Assembly: GCA_951799405.1 (NCBI GenBank)
Contig: OX637337.1
Coordinates: 1,674,001-1,738,000 of the forward strand
DNA: 64,000 nt
Reading direction: 5' to 3'
Origin: Agapetus fuscipes
Lineage: Eukaryota > Arthropoda > Insecta > Trichoptera > Glossosomatidae
This document shows positions 50,052-60,112 of this stretch, piece by piece. A program made the translations under genes and the position numbers. The notes under the pieces were generated by a model that saw nothing but the letters and a program-made list of their open reading frames with translations, ran no database searches and was not told where the DNA came from. The number at the start of each line of letters is the position of its first letter. Positions within the stretch are counted from its first letter, which is position 1.

Positions 50052-50083
50052 AGGAAAGGCGGCAGGATACAAGACAAGACAAG

Positions 50084-50180
50084 TTCAAATTTAACAAAAA
50101 AAATTCAAATTTCACAACACAGTATAAATTCACCACTAAAGTTAATTTTTTCATGACAATGAGTTCAAATTGAACAAATT
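50084..50180. repeat. Minisatellite, right remainder
   Basis: AGTTCAAATTTAACAAAAAA and later decayed units continue the array split by the RTE element. Confidence 0.8.
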
Positions 50181-50659
50181 TCTTTGATCCGTTCGTGGCA
50201 TGAAATAATGAAAACTGTACGCCCCTTTAATTAATGAAAAAAATAAGTATGAATTACTTTTTAGGAAAAGCTTGAATGAGACAAAAAATTACGCTGAATG
50301 TCTTAGAAATACAAGTTTTGGGAATTTTGTACTATTAACAAGCTTGAATTAAATACACGGAGTTGTAAAATTACTGTTTTTATTGTGAATTCTGTAACTA
50401 AAAACTAAAATAAAACTCAAGTCCCGGTTGCTTGTTTTCCCAGCTCAAAGATAATTTCGATTTAAAAGCGCTTTTTACGTGATTTCACAGCAACAATTTT
50501 TACGTCAATTTAAAATTAATAAAAAAAATTAACTATTGAAAAAAATATATTTTTTTTTGGATAATCAGTATAAAAAAGTAAATTATATTAGATATTTGTA
50601 GGTGTGAATAACTTTTAACTTATTTAATTTATTTTTAATTTATTTAAATTAACAAAATA
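50181..50659. other. Ig-gene intron, AT-rich stretch
   Basis: Very AT-rich with low-complexity runs; nothing assigned. Confidence 0.5.
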
Positions 50660-50930
50660 ATATATTTGTGAAGAGGAATGCGATTCACCAACCTACTCTG
50701 CCTGGCCAGAAACAGGTATTAATATCAACAATTTATTATTCATAATTATTTATTTTTAATGAATTATTAATTAATAATTACCCAATAACATATTATGTTG
50801 AACCAGGATCAAAGTTATGGTCAAATGACCCAGGCGGGGATCAAACCAACGTTGTTCTATTCCAAACACGCTAGAAAGAATCAGCCCACTTGGCCCCATC
50901 GGCCATAACACCAACATAACTTCATGGAAG
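50660..50930 (-). mobile_element. SINE C, variant body
   Basis: TTTGTGAAGAGGAATGCGAT at the tail, TGGGTAATT-type body, GGGATCAAACCAACGTTGTT (B-box side) and CCACTTGGCCCCATCGGCCA (A-box side) on the plus strand. Confidence 0.8.
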
Positions 50931-50957
50931 CAAAAAAATATTGTAGGAATCTATCAA

Positions 50958-51113
50958 GTGGAGGTTCGCGCTTACAAATACAGCAAAATAAAAATCCAAG
51001 CCTGAAACGAAAATAAGCTCTTAAACTTATGCCACCTACCCTAAAACAAGGGTAGTATTGGCAAAATGAACCAATTTTTACAGTATGGGTGGTCAGCCAA
51101 ATCCCAACCTACA
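50958..51113 (-). repeat. RTE tail module, 5' two-thirds
   Basis: GAGGTTCGCGCTTACAAATA to GTCAGCCAAATCCCAACCTA, diverged. Confidence 0.75.
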
Positions 51114-51174
51114 TTTTCAAAAAAGTAGCTGGGACGTTCGAGGGATTCTAGGCGTCGGCGCTCGAATTTGTGTT

Positions 51175-51405
51175 ATTGACGCTAACGCTGGTTCGAACCC
51201 TGCCTGCGTCATGTTCTATCGACAATAGCTTCAATCCTGGTTCAACACATGTCATTGGATACCTAGTTAATAATTAATAATTCATTAAAAATATTAAATA
51301 ATGAAAAATTAATTCATAAAGTTAATACCTGTTTCTTTCAAAAGCAAAATAGGTTGGTAAATTGCATTCCTCTTCAAATATCTATTTATATATTTAAAAA
51401 AAATA
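51175..51405 (+). mobile_element. SINE C, A box lost
   Basis: GGTTCGAACCCTGCCTGCGT (B box), TCAATCCTGGTTCAACACAT, and the end AAATTGCATTCCTCTTCAAA with an A run. Confidence 0.78.
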
Positions 51406-51427
51406 CCCACATTATATTCAGATCGTT

Positions 51428-51580
51428 ATTACTGTAACTGTAACTCTGTCGCCATTCCGCTAGGGGTGGCCAGAGCCTCTGCAGATCTGCCTCCATTTCT
51501 TCCTATGCTTACATACCTCTTTCAGTTCATGCATATCCATCACCTTATTCATGCATTTTCTTCTTTTCTTGATTTTTTTA
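51428..51580 (-). pseudogene. RTE terminal codons with ACTGTA-type tail
   Basis: On the minus strand it reads MNKVMDMHELKEVCKHRKKW-like sequence followed by GGCCACCCCTAGCGGAATGG, and a TTACAGTTACAGTAA tail. It matches the end of the fragment at 1741-2075 and of the element at 47-50 kb. Confidence 0.75.
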
Positions 51581-52246
51581 TAATTATTAATAGATACTAA
51601 AAAAGTTCTCGAATGAGGATCGCGGTGTTATGACAAAGTTATAAAACTCGAGAATACCTATTGCATAAATATTGAAAAAAAAATTACAATTTAAAAGTAG
51701 CCGAATGGGAATTCAAATAATAAAATTATCTACATTCATTTGCATGCAGAGCATGAAGAAAGCGCTTACAGCGAGAACAAGGGGATGGGGGGGGACGTCT
51801 AAATTAACATTTTATTATTTTTAAATGAAGACAAAAAAAAGTAAAAAAAAAGAAAAACGAATTTTCTGTAAAGCGACTTGGCCCTCTTGAATCGCTTTAG
51901 AAATTTAATATTTAAACACTTAGGGGGGGGGGGCGAAACGGATTGAGTTTTTCTTTTTTTTTTGGGGCACTGAAAAAAACGCAAATTATTGTAATTATGC
52001 AAAAATGTGGCAATTATGATCTGCTAGATAATATCAATGAGGGAAGGCTACGTATTTTAGGCGTTTACCATAAAAGATTAATTGTACTGGAGAGATAAAA
52101 GAAAAATATGGTTACAAAGCTGTAAACGCAAAATTTCTTGGGTTTTAACAATGGAAAAAAATATACCAACGAAATCGTACTTTTAAAATTTTTGGTAGAA
52201 CTCTTAAAATGTTGTGTGTCTGGTAAGTCTGTATATTTATATAACT

Positions 52247-52640
52247 TGACTTATAGGTTGGTATTATGAAGTTGACCACCCATACTGAATAATTGGTTCA
52301 CTTTGCCAATGTCACCTCTGTTTCAGGGAAGGTCGGCAAGAGTTGCAGGGCTTATGTTTATTTGAGATTGGGTTTTTATATTGCAGGTCCCACATGTGGC
52401 ATGTGTTAGCGTGAACTTGTACATGTCTGCTTGTGGAAATGGTCACCCCTGTTTCATTGATGGTCGGCAAAAGTTGCAGGGTTTATGTTCATTTGAGGTT
52501 TGGATTTTAATTTGTGGGTCCACATGCGGCATGTGCTAGCGCGCTAAACATGTCTGTTTTGTGAAAATGCAAATACAAGTTGTACTCGTAATGTGAATCT
52601 CTAATGTGACTTATATTTTGCAACTTAGATTAGATTAGAT
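52247..52640 (+). repeat. Two partial RTE tail modules in tandem
   Basis: The first runs TTGACTTATAGGTTGGTATT to CTGCTTGTGGAAATGG (52441). The second restarts inside the module with TCACCCCTGTTTCATTGATG and runs to GCAACTTAGATTAGATTAGA. It is a small dimer of the kind that could seed longer arrays. Confidence 0.88.
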
Positions 52641-52642
52641 TA

Positions 52643-52832
52643 GATGATGCTTGCAGTGGCCGGCCCTGCGACCTGGAATCAACTACCACCAGAAATCCGG
52701 AGGTCTAGGACGATTGAGGACCTAAAGAGGAGGATGAAGACACACTTTTTCGCCCAGTAAGCTACTAAGCGCCCTTGGAGTGACATTGAGTTACGAAACG
52801 GCGCTGATAAAGAAATCATCATCATCATGATG
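52643..52832 (+). pseudogene. L2/CR1-type 3' end
   Basis: It reads AVAGPATWNQLPPEIRRSRT then IEDLKRRMKTHFFAQ and a stop, followed by AAGCGCCCTTGGAGTGA and an ATC-type tail. It is a strongly 5'-truncated copy in the first visible intron of the Ig gene. The tail ends only about 10 bp from the splice donor of the Ig2 exon. Confidence 0.83.
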
Positions 52833-52843
52833 ATTGTACTCAC

Positions 52844-52972
52844 AGTTGACGTTCAGGGTGATTCTTTTACTGACAGCTGGTGGGACGTCGTTGGAAGCGA
52901 TGCAGAGGTGAGCTCCCATCTGGCGACGATCCAGGCGCCAGTACTGGAGGACACTGCCGTTGTAGACATCCA
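52844..52972 (-). CDS. DIP/lachesin-like Ig-superfamily gene, exon encoding the second half of Ig domain 2
   Basis: The gene encodes a cell-surface Ig protein of the insect DIP (Dpr-interacting protein)/lachesin/IgLON group; known members are neuronal adhesion and recognition proteins. This 129-bp exon is preceded by TTTCAG and followed by GTGAGT on the minus strand. It supplies two bases of a split codon, 42 codons and one leftover base. The translation holds the family signature of the Ig2 F and G strands: RLDRRQMGAHLCIASN (Cys of the disulphide, the L-C-I-A-S-N block), then DVPPAVSKRITLNVN. No start codon or signal peptide is visible, so this is an internal exon. The first half of Ig2, Ig1 and the signal peptide should be in exons at higher coordinates, none of which I recognise before 64000. 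Family assignment is strong; which paralogue is unknown. Confidence 0.92.
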
Positions 52973-53139
52973 CTGAAACAGTCAACACACCAATGCATCA
53001 GAAAAATGCCAAAATCTATGATTTTCAGAAAGGCTTGAAGATGGAAATTTTGCTGCAAATGCCTCAATTGCCATTCCACAAGGAAAGGATAAAAAGACTT
53101 GCTTTGAATTTTACTTTTCTTAGGTCTATAATCTTAATA

Positions 53140-53281
53140 CTATAAATTGCAAAGATATATACTTAAGCATTTGAGGTTCATGTTAACTGCAAGCCCACAA
53201 ACAGGCACGTGTCAGTTCGGGGTTACAAAAGTTGCATGAGTACATACAAAATTAATCAACCCTCACATGAACATAAACCTG
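53140..53281 (-). repeat. RTE tail module, 3' part
   Basis: TATAAATTGCAAAGATATAT to CTCACATGAACATAAACC; a SINE A fragment follows. Confidence 0.78.
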
Positions 53282-53332
53282 AGTTCTCCGCATGGAATGC
53301 AAGCACTCTACCAACTGAGCTATCGACTGGAC
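53282..53332 (-). repeat. SINE A head fragment
   Basis: TTCTCCGCATGGAATGCAAG then CACTCTACCAACTGAGCTAT; head only. Confidence 0.75.
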
Positions 53333-53369
53333 CTGACTAATCATAATGATTTACCTAACATGCATTACA

Positions 53370-53560
53370 GTTCCTTGACTGATAAGTTGGTATGAGGCTG
53401 ACCCCGCGTGCTGTAAAAAATGGTTCACTTTTGCCAATACCACCCCGGTTTCAGGGAAAGGCGGCAGGAGTTGATGAAGGTTTATGTTCATGTGAGGTTT
53501 TGTTTATTTGTATGCACACATGCAGAATGTGTAGCCGCGAACCTTCGTGTGCCTGTCAAA
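53370..53560 (+). repeat. RTE tail module, 3' end lost
   Basis: TTCCTTGACTGATAAGTTGG to GCGAACCTTCGTGTGCCTGT. Confidence 0.85.
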
Positions 53561-54477
53561 TGTAAACATATCGACTGTTAAAAGTAAGAAGGGCATAAGC
53601 GACGTTTTGGTAGAAAATGAGTTATGAATGGTATCCTACTTAAAATTTTCTGCTCTTTCTAATGCGCTAACTCCCATAGCTCTACGATGATTTTTACGTT
53701 GTTTATGCCAAAGCAAACAACTGCATTTTTGAAGAATGGTTTTGGTGTAACCGACAAGATTTTGGCGTTTTTTGTCCTAAAGGCGCTTGTGACATAAAAA
53801 AATAGTAAAAACATCGTATAACCAAATTAATAGGAATGCCAATAATCGCCTTTATTTTTTAAATTTTAGAGCTGTTTTCATTTTAACGATATGATAACAA
53901 AATTAAGTTATGACATTTTTCTGCAATCTCTAACTTTAAACTGATCTCCTGAACAATTTAGTTTTGGTCGCTTTTACCCTATTTCCTTTTAACCATCGAT
54001 ATCTTTGCAGCTTAGATTATAGACAGATTAAAGACGGTAATAACTGCGTCTTACATAATATTTTCCTACAAAAGTCCTTGAAGTGTGCTTCATACAAAAA
54101 GGACTCACACCAAATAAATCTACACAAGTTTTTTCTTCACATTCTGCGTAATACATCCTATACGCCTAGCGTGTATGGGGCAGTGGAAATATACATACGA
54201 GGGTCGTATTTTAATGAAAAAACTTTTGCGCCAGTCCGTTTTATGCGAGTAACCGAATAAAAAGTATCGGATACGAAGATGATGATCAAACTTGGAGTAG
54301 TTTCTGGTTGCGAGTGGTCCTTATCCTCCAGTACTAAGCAGAAAAGTTTGCCGGTATTGAGTACAAGATTGTCTTCCCATACTGTTGATGGTTCTGGATA
54401 CCAAAGACGTCCATGGTACAACCAAAATGTTTTTTGATTTTGTACATTTTTTTTCATATTTTGTATTTGTTTGTAAC
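53561..54477. other. Unassigned stretch upstream of the Ig2 exon
   Basis: Searched by eye for the missing Ig1 and Ig2 exons without success. Open frames near 53964 and 54158 have no Ig features. Confidence 0.5.
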
Positions 54478-54690
54478 AATCTAAATCTAAGTTGCAAAGA
54501 TATGTATCATTTGATGTTTATATTAAATGCATTCCAACAAGCAGACACGCATAATTTCGCGCTCACATATGCCGCATATGGACCTACAATCTAAATACTC
54601 AATCTCAAATCTCGAACATAAGCTCTGCAACTCTTGCCGACCTTTCCTGAAACAGGGGTGACATTGGCAAAGTGAACCATTTTTTTAAAC
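54478..54690 (-). repeat. RTE tail module, 5' end lost
   Basis: AATCTAAATCTAAGTTGCAA to TGACATTGGCAAAGTGAACC. Confidence 0.88.
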
Positions 54691-54959
54691 ATATTTTTAA
54701 GTGTAGATCTATTCACACAGTGAAAGTCCATTGTATTGTAATGTTTTTGGGTTCGGAAAGTCTCTAAATTAAAACATACAGGTCTTCTTTCCAGGATCTT
54801 TATTTTCACTTAAATTATTTTTACAATTTATATTTATCTTTAACACTTTTAGCAACTCAAATTTATTTTCACAGTTCAGCACCGCACACACTCTTCAATC
54901 AAAGGCGACTATCTACAAATTCAATAGAATAAAACAGAGTTTTATTTCATATTTTTTAC

Positions 54960-55785
54960 AGTTTGGATGGTCAGCGAATTCATCTGGATGTCGTCTCCTG
55001 GTAGGAAACACTTGCTTGGCTCTTCACCAATTAAAGTAATGGGCCTGGATGTATATCCATCTAGCTCAATTAAGTTTCTTGGGGTCCATCTTGACAACAC
55101 TCTCTCCATGAGTACGCAAATAAGCTCGACTGTGAGCTCCTGTTTTTTTCACCTGAGGCAGTTGAGATGGGTCAGAAACTGTTTGACATCCGAAGCTGCT
55201 AAGATTCTCATTGCGTCCTTTGTTGTGTCGAGACTGGATTATTGCAATGGTCTGTTCTGGGGTCTTCCAAGGTTTCAGCAGTCTAGACTGCAATCCGTCT
55301 TTAATGCTGCAGCCAAATTACTTTTAGGAGGACGAAAAACTGACCATGTCTCTCCTCTGTTGCGGCGCCTTCATTGGCTGCGAGTCCCAGAGAGGATTGA
55401 GTACAAAATATGTGTTTCTGTTTTTAATGCCCTCAGAGGAGTTGCCCCATCGTACTTGTGTGAATTGTGCAGAGTCGACCAGATAGGTGGAAAACGATGC
55501 ACTCTTCGTTCTGCACAGAGTGACGCCGTAAACAGGCTTCAACTGCCTCTTCGACGGAACAGAACTGGTTTCGGAGACAGGGCTTTTAGTTCGGCTGGTC
55601 CATCCTGCTGGAATAGTCTACCTCTGGAGTTGAGAACAGAGACCAGTGTTGGCAGTTTCAGGAAGTTGCTTAAGACACATTTGTTTAACAGAAGCTTCAA
55701 CACATAAAAGCGCCCTTGGGGTGGCTAGTGCCACTAAACGGCGCTGTATACAAATTGTCCAATTATTATTATTATTATTATTATA
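54960..55785 (+). mobile_element. L2/CR1-type retrotransposon, 5'-truncated, intact C-terminus
   Basis: The open frame 54967-55707 carries the C-terminus (see CDS). The UTR includes AAGCGCCCTTGGGGTGGCTA and CTAAACGGCGCTG and ends in an ATT simple repeat. Coding is undisturbed, so the insertion is fairly recent. Confidence 0.9.
54967..55707 (+). CDS. L2/CR1 reverse transcriptase, C-terminal region
   Basis: These 246 codons lack the RT catalytic core but carry the region that follows it in CR1/L2 elements: IKFLGVHLDNTLSMSTQISS (~35), FFHLRQLRWVRNCLT, ASFVVSRLDYCNGLFWGLPR, LQSVFNAAAKLLL, DHVSPLLRRLHWLRVPERIE, YKICVSVFNALRGVAPSYLC, then GDRAFSSAGPSCWNSLPLEL and FRKLLKTHLF. The frame is open to the natural stop. 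The apparent ATG lies in flanking sequence, so the reading is a truncated product and not a gene. Confidence 0.88.
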   Translation: MVSEFIWMSSPGRKHLLGSSPIKVMGLDVYPSSSIKFLGVHLDNTLSMSTQISSTVSSCFFHLRQLRWVRNCLTSEAAKILIASFVVSRLDYCNGLFWGLPRFQQSRLQSVFNAAAKLLLGGRKTDHVSPLLRRLHWLRVPERIEYKICVSVFNALRGVAPSYLCELCRVDQIGGKRCTLRSAQSDAVNRLQLPLRRNRTGFGDRAFSSAGPSCWNSLPLELRTETSVGSFRKLLKTHLFNRSFNT

Positions 55786-56299
55786 CCAACGTCAAGGAAT
55801 CATACCCCACAGAAAAGCGACATAAATATTGTTGCGAAACAAAACAAGGAAAAAAAGTCTGCGTTTTATTTTCCTTCAAAACATTTGCGTGATTTAAACC
55901 CAAGATTTTCAACACAATTTTCAGTTTTTTTTTTCAAAAAATATTTCCGGGTTTTTTTTTGTTGTCGCCGCCCCTGCTAATAATAAACCGGAAAAGAGGG
56001 TAAGTTTCTTGCGCGCATTATGACACGGGCCAGTGGAGGCTCGAGGGCCATTAAGTCAATATTGGCGTTGACATTTTTAGTGGAGAATAAAAGTCCGGAC
56101 ATTATCGGAACATCTGTAGGGGCAATAAAAACCTCTCCGGCAAGGAGCGCTCCGGTCGGTTTTATTTCCGGAAATCGTCAAATTGAACTGTGCCGGTACT
56201 TTCAGACAAACAATGTGTGATCTCTCAAAATTCTAAAGAATCAAAACAATTTAATTAAACACTGTTTTTTTTCACTCAGTTTATTAATTTTGTTAATTA
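55786..56299. other. Unassigned stretch with a GC-richer island
   Basis: Positions 56005-56220 are GC-richer than their surroundings and open on the plus strand for 66 codons, but no motif or splice context supports a gene. Confidence 0.45.
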
Positions 56300-56702
56300 A
56301 TTCCGTGACTTATAGGTTGGTATGCGGCTGACCATCCATGCTGTAGAAAATTGTTCCAATCTAATCTAAGTTGCAAAATATATGTAACATTAGAGATTCA
56401 CATTATATTAATTTTCACAAAACAGACACAATGCCACTCTCCCACCCAGTTCATACAACTCATGCGAAGTTGCTTCACTCGGTGAACAACATTAAAATTA
56501 TTTTTTCAAGTGGCTGAAAGCCTTCCCGATGAAGTTAACAGACACGTATAAGTTCGCGCTTAAACATGCCGCATGTGGTCCTACAATATAAAAACCCGAA
56601 TCTCAAATGAACACACATTCTTCAACTCCTGCCGACCTTCCCTGAGACAGGGGTGACATTGGCAAAGTGAACCATTTTCTACAGCATGGGTGGTCAGCCG
56701 CA
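56300..56702. repeat. Two RTE tail modules in opposite orientation, one interrupted
   Basis: A plus-strand start (TTCCGTGACTTATAGGTTGG to AGAAAATTGTTCC, to 56356) abuts a minus-strand module that begins AATCTAATCTAAGTTGCAAA and ends ATGGGTGGTCAGCCGCA. The minus copy carries about 110 bases of extra sequence (56425-56537), flanked by AACAGACAC-like repeats. Confidence 0.75.
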
Positions 56703-57944
56703 GATTTAGATAAGTTAATACAATTGTTATAATATGGGTGTTTATCTTCATACCAACTCTAAAACAGATTATATCGTAAAGTAAACTGTATTTTATATTG
56801 AGGCCGGATATTATTTGTTTATTATGTGAAACTTTATAAAGAAACAAAAAATAAATAAACATTTTCTCGGCTTTTAAGTCAACCTGAATAAAGGACTCGT
56901 GATGTGAGACACTTTTACCGAGGACGTGATGAGAAAGCAAATATTTATGAACGAAAGAAAAAGAAAGATGTGAAAGATAAAAGCGAGAAAAGGATGGATA
57001 GATAATACTTTATAAATAGCGCATAAAATGGAATGTTACATTATCGTAAAAAAAAAAAATTAATGATAAAATAAAAATATTGAAAAATTAAATGATGATG
57101 CAAAAATTTAGCATGTCAAATAAACATCGAGAAAATACAACTTGAGAAATTAATAAAATTAAATTATGTATAAAAAACTGATAAAATGGATTATGAGAAA
57201 TTAAAACAAATAAAATGATAAATAAAGACAAAATACAAAACTTAACATAATGATACAAAAAATGAACATATCAAATAAACCTCAAGAAAATAATAAAATA
57301 CGACTTAAGAAATAAATGATTAATTTATTAAGTAATAAAATGATGAACAATGATAAAATCAACATGAGAAAATAATTGTTAATCATTTTGGGAATAAATA
57401 TATTTATTTTTGTCCGTATTTCATTAATGAAAGTGATTGCTTCTGGGTTTAATGAAAAACACGTTGGCGTAAATTTTGATAATTTTCGACGATAATTAAA
57501 ATAAATGCTAAACGACGCAACACAAATTTAATATTTTTATTTATTAATTTCAAATGAGAGAGACAGGTTTTAATAAATGTTTTATCATTATTTGTTTGAT
57601 CATGAGCATGAATTTAATGATTTTAAAATAAAATGAAAAATATTTTATGATGCTTGTTACAGAATGTTATTTTATTGTAAAATCTATGTTAAATGAGCCT
57701 TCAAAATTAATTTGAAATAAACTGTAAATTTAATTATTTTTTAAAAATAAAAATGAAAAAATCTATTTTGGGAATTTATACAAAAATAATTTTAAAAATC
57801 TGTATTATACGAGTGTACCATTTACGGATTTTTCCTCCAGCGTTACCTGTTGCATTTTTCTTTAAAAAATATTTCTTTATAGCTCTCAGATCATTTGTTA
57901 AAGTATTACTCAGAAGAGGGCTAGCTACACAAAATACATGATAG
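56703..57944. other. Low-complexity AT-rich stretch
   Basis: Between 57000 and 57400 the sequence is a drift of AAAATGATAAATAA-like words, close to a degraded simple repeat. No gene seen. Confidence 0.55.
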
Positions 57945-58172
57945 CTACTGCTGGAGGCTGACCAAACATACTATAAAAAAAGGATTACATTGCCAATGTC
58001 ACCCCTGTTTCAGGGAAGGTCAGCAAAACTTGCTGGGCATTTGTTCATTTGAGGTTTGGTTTTTAATTTAAAAGTAGGCACAAGCAGCATTTGTAAGCGC
58101 AAACTTGCATGCGTCTGTTTGTGGGCATGCATTTAATATGATTTTTAAATGCAATTATATCTTTGCAACTTA
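57945..58172 (+). repeat. RTE tail module, 5' end lost
   Basis: GGAGGCTGACCAAACATACT to TATCTTTGCAACTTAGATTA. Confidence 0.87.
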
Positions 58173-58182
58173 GATTATTTAT

Positions 58183-58350
58183 TTATTTATTTTAAAGACG
58201 CCAACAGAACAAAAGAGTTGCACATACACAAAACACATAATACAAATACATAAACATCTCCAATGCTCCAATAATAGGTATCTATCGCATAATATACATT
58301 TTAACAATAATTATCGGGAGTAGGTATTTATGAGTCGGAGTAGGTATATT
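58183..58350 (-). repeat. Second copy of the unclassified 3' end at 37.4 kb
   Basis: AGAGTTGCACATACACAAAA, AATGCTCCAATAATAGG and ATCTATCGCATA match the unit at 37480-37650 closely. The copy is cut at about 58350 and its low-complexity start is TTATTTATTTATTTTAAAG. Confidence 0.6.
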
Positions 58351-59029
58351 TTTTTAAATTATTGTATTTTTTTAAATTTACATTGAGACGTGTAATGCAA
58401 TGCTATATTTTGTGATAAACATTGATTTATAATCAACAAAAATGTTCCTTCGAGCTGCATCCCCCTTTAAAAACAAATTAAATTCAATGAAAAACTTCAT
58501 CGACTTCAGTTTATTGTATTAACCAGAGTACCCACGCACTGAAAATCATTACAATTTATTCTGAAAGACAGAAAACTTTTTTAATTTCGTAACGTTTAGC
58601 TTTGATCATGTAATCTTTTTTTCAGGTATCCCAACTTCCGGAGTTAAAAAAAGGGCAAGAGAAAAAAAAGCCGTAGAAGTTTCAGATAAGACATTCAAAC
58701 ATTCGCAAGGAAGAAAGTTTGCTGAAAGAAGTAAGGGCGGGAAAGGAGAGCCTTTGCAGGCTTTGTGTGATCGATTTCATTAAAGAATTTATTTGTGAAA
58801 GTTAACCGTCCGGGGATACTTTGAAAGGAGTCAAGTTTTGGCTCGAAAGTACGAGTATTTGAGTAAATGTATAAAAATCCAGGAAATTAGAGTAAACACT
58901 GAGAAGAGAGAGGAAAAACTGAATTAAGTAATAATGATTGAATCTTAAGTATATTTGTAAAATATCATACTTTTGATTTTAGAATTAAAATTAAAAAATA
59001 TTACCTGATGATGGATCAAAATCTAAATC
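58351..59029. other. Unassigned stretch
   Basis: No repeat or gene recognised. Confidence 0.45.
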
Positions 59030-59262
59030 TAAGTTACAAAGATATGTATGTATCATTTGAGATTCATATTAAATGCATTCCCACAAGCAGACACGCATAA
59101 TTTCGCGCTCACACATGAAGCATATGGACCTACAATATAAAAATCCCAATCTCAAATAAACATAAGCCCTGCAACTCTTGCCGACCTTCCCTGTGACATT
59201 GGCAAAGTGAACCATTTTTTACAGTATGGGTGTTCAGCCTCATACCAACCTATAAGTCAAGT
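59030..59262 (-). repeat. RTE tail module
   Basis: AAATCTAAGTTACAAAGATA to CATACCAACCTATAAGTCAA, with a short deletion at the CAGGGGTG block. Confidence 0.9.
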
Positions 59263-59307
59263 CTATGGATGTAAGCTTATTTTACGAAACTTGTATGGTT
59301 GAAAGCC

Positions 59308-59585
59308 CATTTGGGAGAGTGCTTGTATTCTATGCCGAGAGCTCGGGTTCAAATCCCATCGAGGATGTCAGAAATGATTTTCCGTTTCGGTGTTTATTTC
59401 AAACTCAAAATAAAATACTAGCAAAACTTACTCAGTCTTCACAAGAAATGAGTACCAGCCCCATCAAGAGCTGGGAAACCCCCATTTGAACTACAGTGGT
59501 TGGCTTGTGGCCGGACCCCTTAATTGTACCCTTTCAGAAAAAAACGCGGCTACACTGTATGTGTAGTTGCGTTTTATCGTTTTTA
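59308..59585 (+). mobile_element. SINE A, A box damaged
   Basis: GGGAGAGTGCTTGTATTCTA, GGTTCAAATCCC (B box), and the end CACTGTATGTGTAGTTGCGT. A ~50-base deletion lies before the end. Confidence 0.88.
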
Positions 59586-59609
59586 GTAGCTTGTACTACT
59601 TTTTCTTTA

Positions 59610-60112
59610 TAATTGACTTATAGCCCTTATATGAAGCTAATCACCCATACTGTATAATGTAATAAATTGGTTTACTCTGCCTTCATATTCATCGCTGTTT
59701 CAGAGAAGAGCCGTAAGATTTGCATGGCTTATGTTCATTTTAAATATGGGTTTTAATTTTGTATGAATACCTACTTGCAGCATGTGTAATCACATACTTA
59801 CGAGTGTATAATTGAGGCTATCGGGGCAATAGTGGTGTAATCCACAACTTCGGCTAAGTGGCGTTTTGGCATAATTTTCATTCCTTATTATAGTAGGTAC
59901 CTACAAAACATCGTCTCTGGTGAAATCTCTTTTTCAATAGCCAAACTATCTTACACCACTTCTAATTTGTTAGATACTATAATAAGGAATGAAAATTACG
60001 CCAAAATGCTACTTAGGCGACATTTGTGGATACTACTGCCCTGATAGCCTCAATTATGAGAATGTATTTAACAATATTAATATTAAATGTGATCTCTGCA
60101 ACTAAGATTAAA
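59610..60112 (+). repeat. RTE tail module split by a MITE
   Basis: TGACTTATAGCCCTTATATG to CATACTTACGAGTGTA, then the MITE, then TGAGAATGTATTTAACAATA to CTCTGCAACTAAGATTAAAG. Confidence 0.82.
59811..60054. mobile_element. MITE with ~88-bp inverted ends and TA target site
   Basis: ATTGAGGCTATCGGGGCAAT and its inverse TGCCCTGATAGCCTCAAT mark the ends, with long pairing through TTTTCATTCCTTATTATAGTA. TA lies on each side (59809-59810, 60055-60056), a Tc1/mariner-type site. It splits an RTE tail module. Confidence 0.85.

Larger units (their letters stand above)
47056..50083 (+). mobile_element. RTE-type non-LTR retrotransposon, nearly complete, one frameshift
   Basis: The unit contains an endonuclease frame (47057-47920) and a reverse-transcriptase frame (47877-50051). 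It ends GGCGGCAGGATACAAGACAA with a short ACAAG repeat. Both sides are the same AGTTCAAATTTAACAAG minisatellite (46625-47056 and 50084-50125), so the element inserted into that array. It lies inside the first visible intron of the Ig gene, in the opposite orientation. The endonuclease begins almost at the first base, suggesting a small 5' truncation. The only coding defect seen is the frame change near 47905. Confidence 0.9.
42602..52972 (-). other. Partial host gene: DIP/lachesin-like, GPI-anchored Ig protein (five exons seen)
   Basis: This is the span of the one convincing host gene. The visible exons encode about 207 residues: half of Ig2, all of Ig3, a stalk and a hydrophobic tail. Introns from 5' to 3' are about 6.2 kb, 1.6 kb, 0.85 kb and 1.05 kb, all GT-AG. 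The protein would be extracellular and membrane-anchored, acting in homophilic or heterophilic contacts. I see no N-terminal exons inside the window, so the gene extends rightwards past it or its upstream exons are too diverged to read by eye. Introns are loaded with retrotransposon tails and one RTE copy in antisense orientation to the gene. Confidence 0.88.

Noticed and set aside
56020..56220. 66-codon frame in a GC-richer island, possible missing Ig exon
   Set aside because: It is on the plus strand, shows no Ig Cys/Trp pattern, and no suitable splice-phase match was found on the minus strand.
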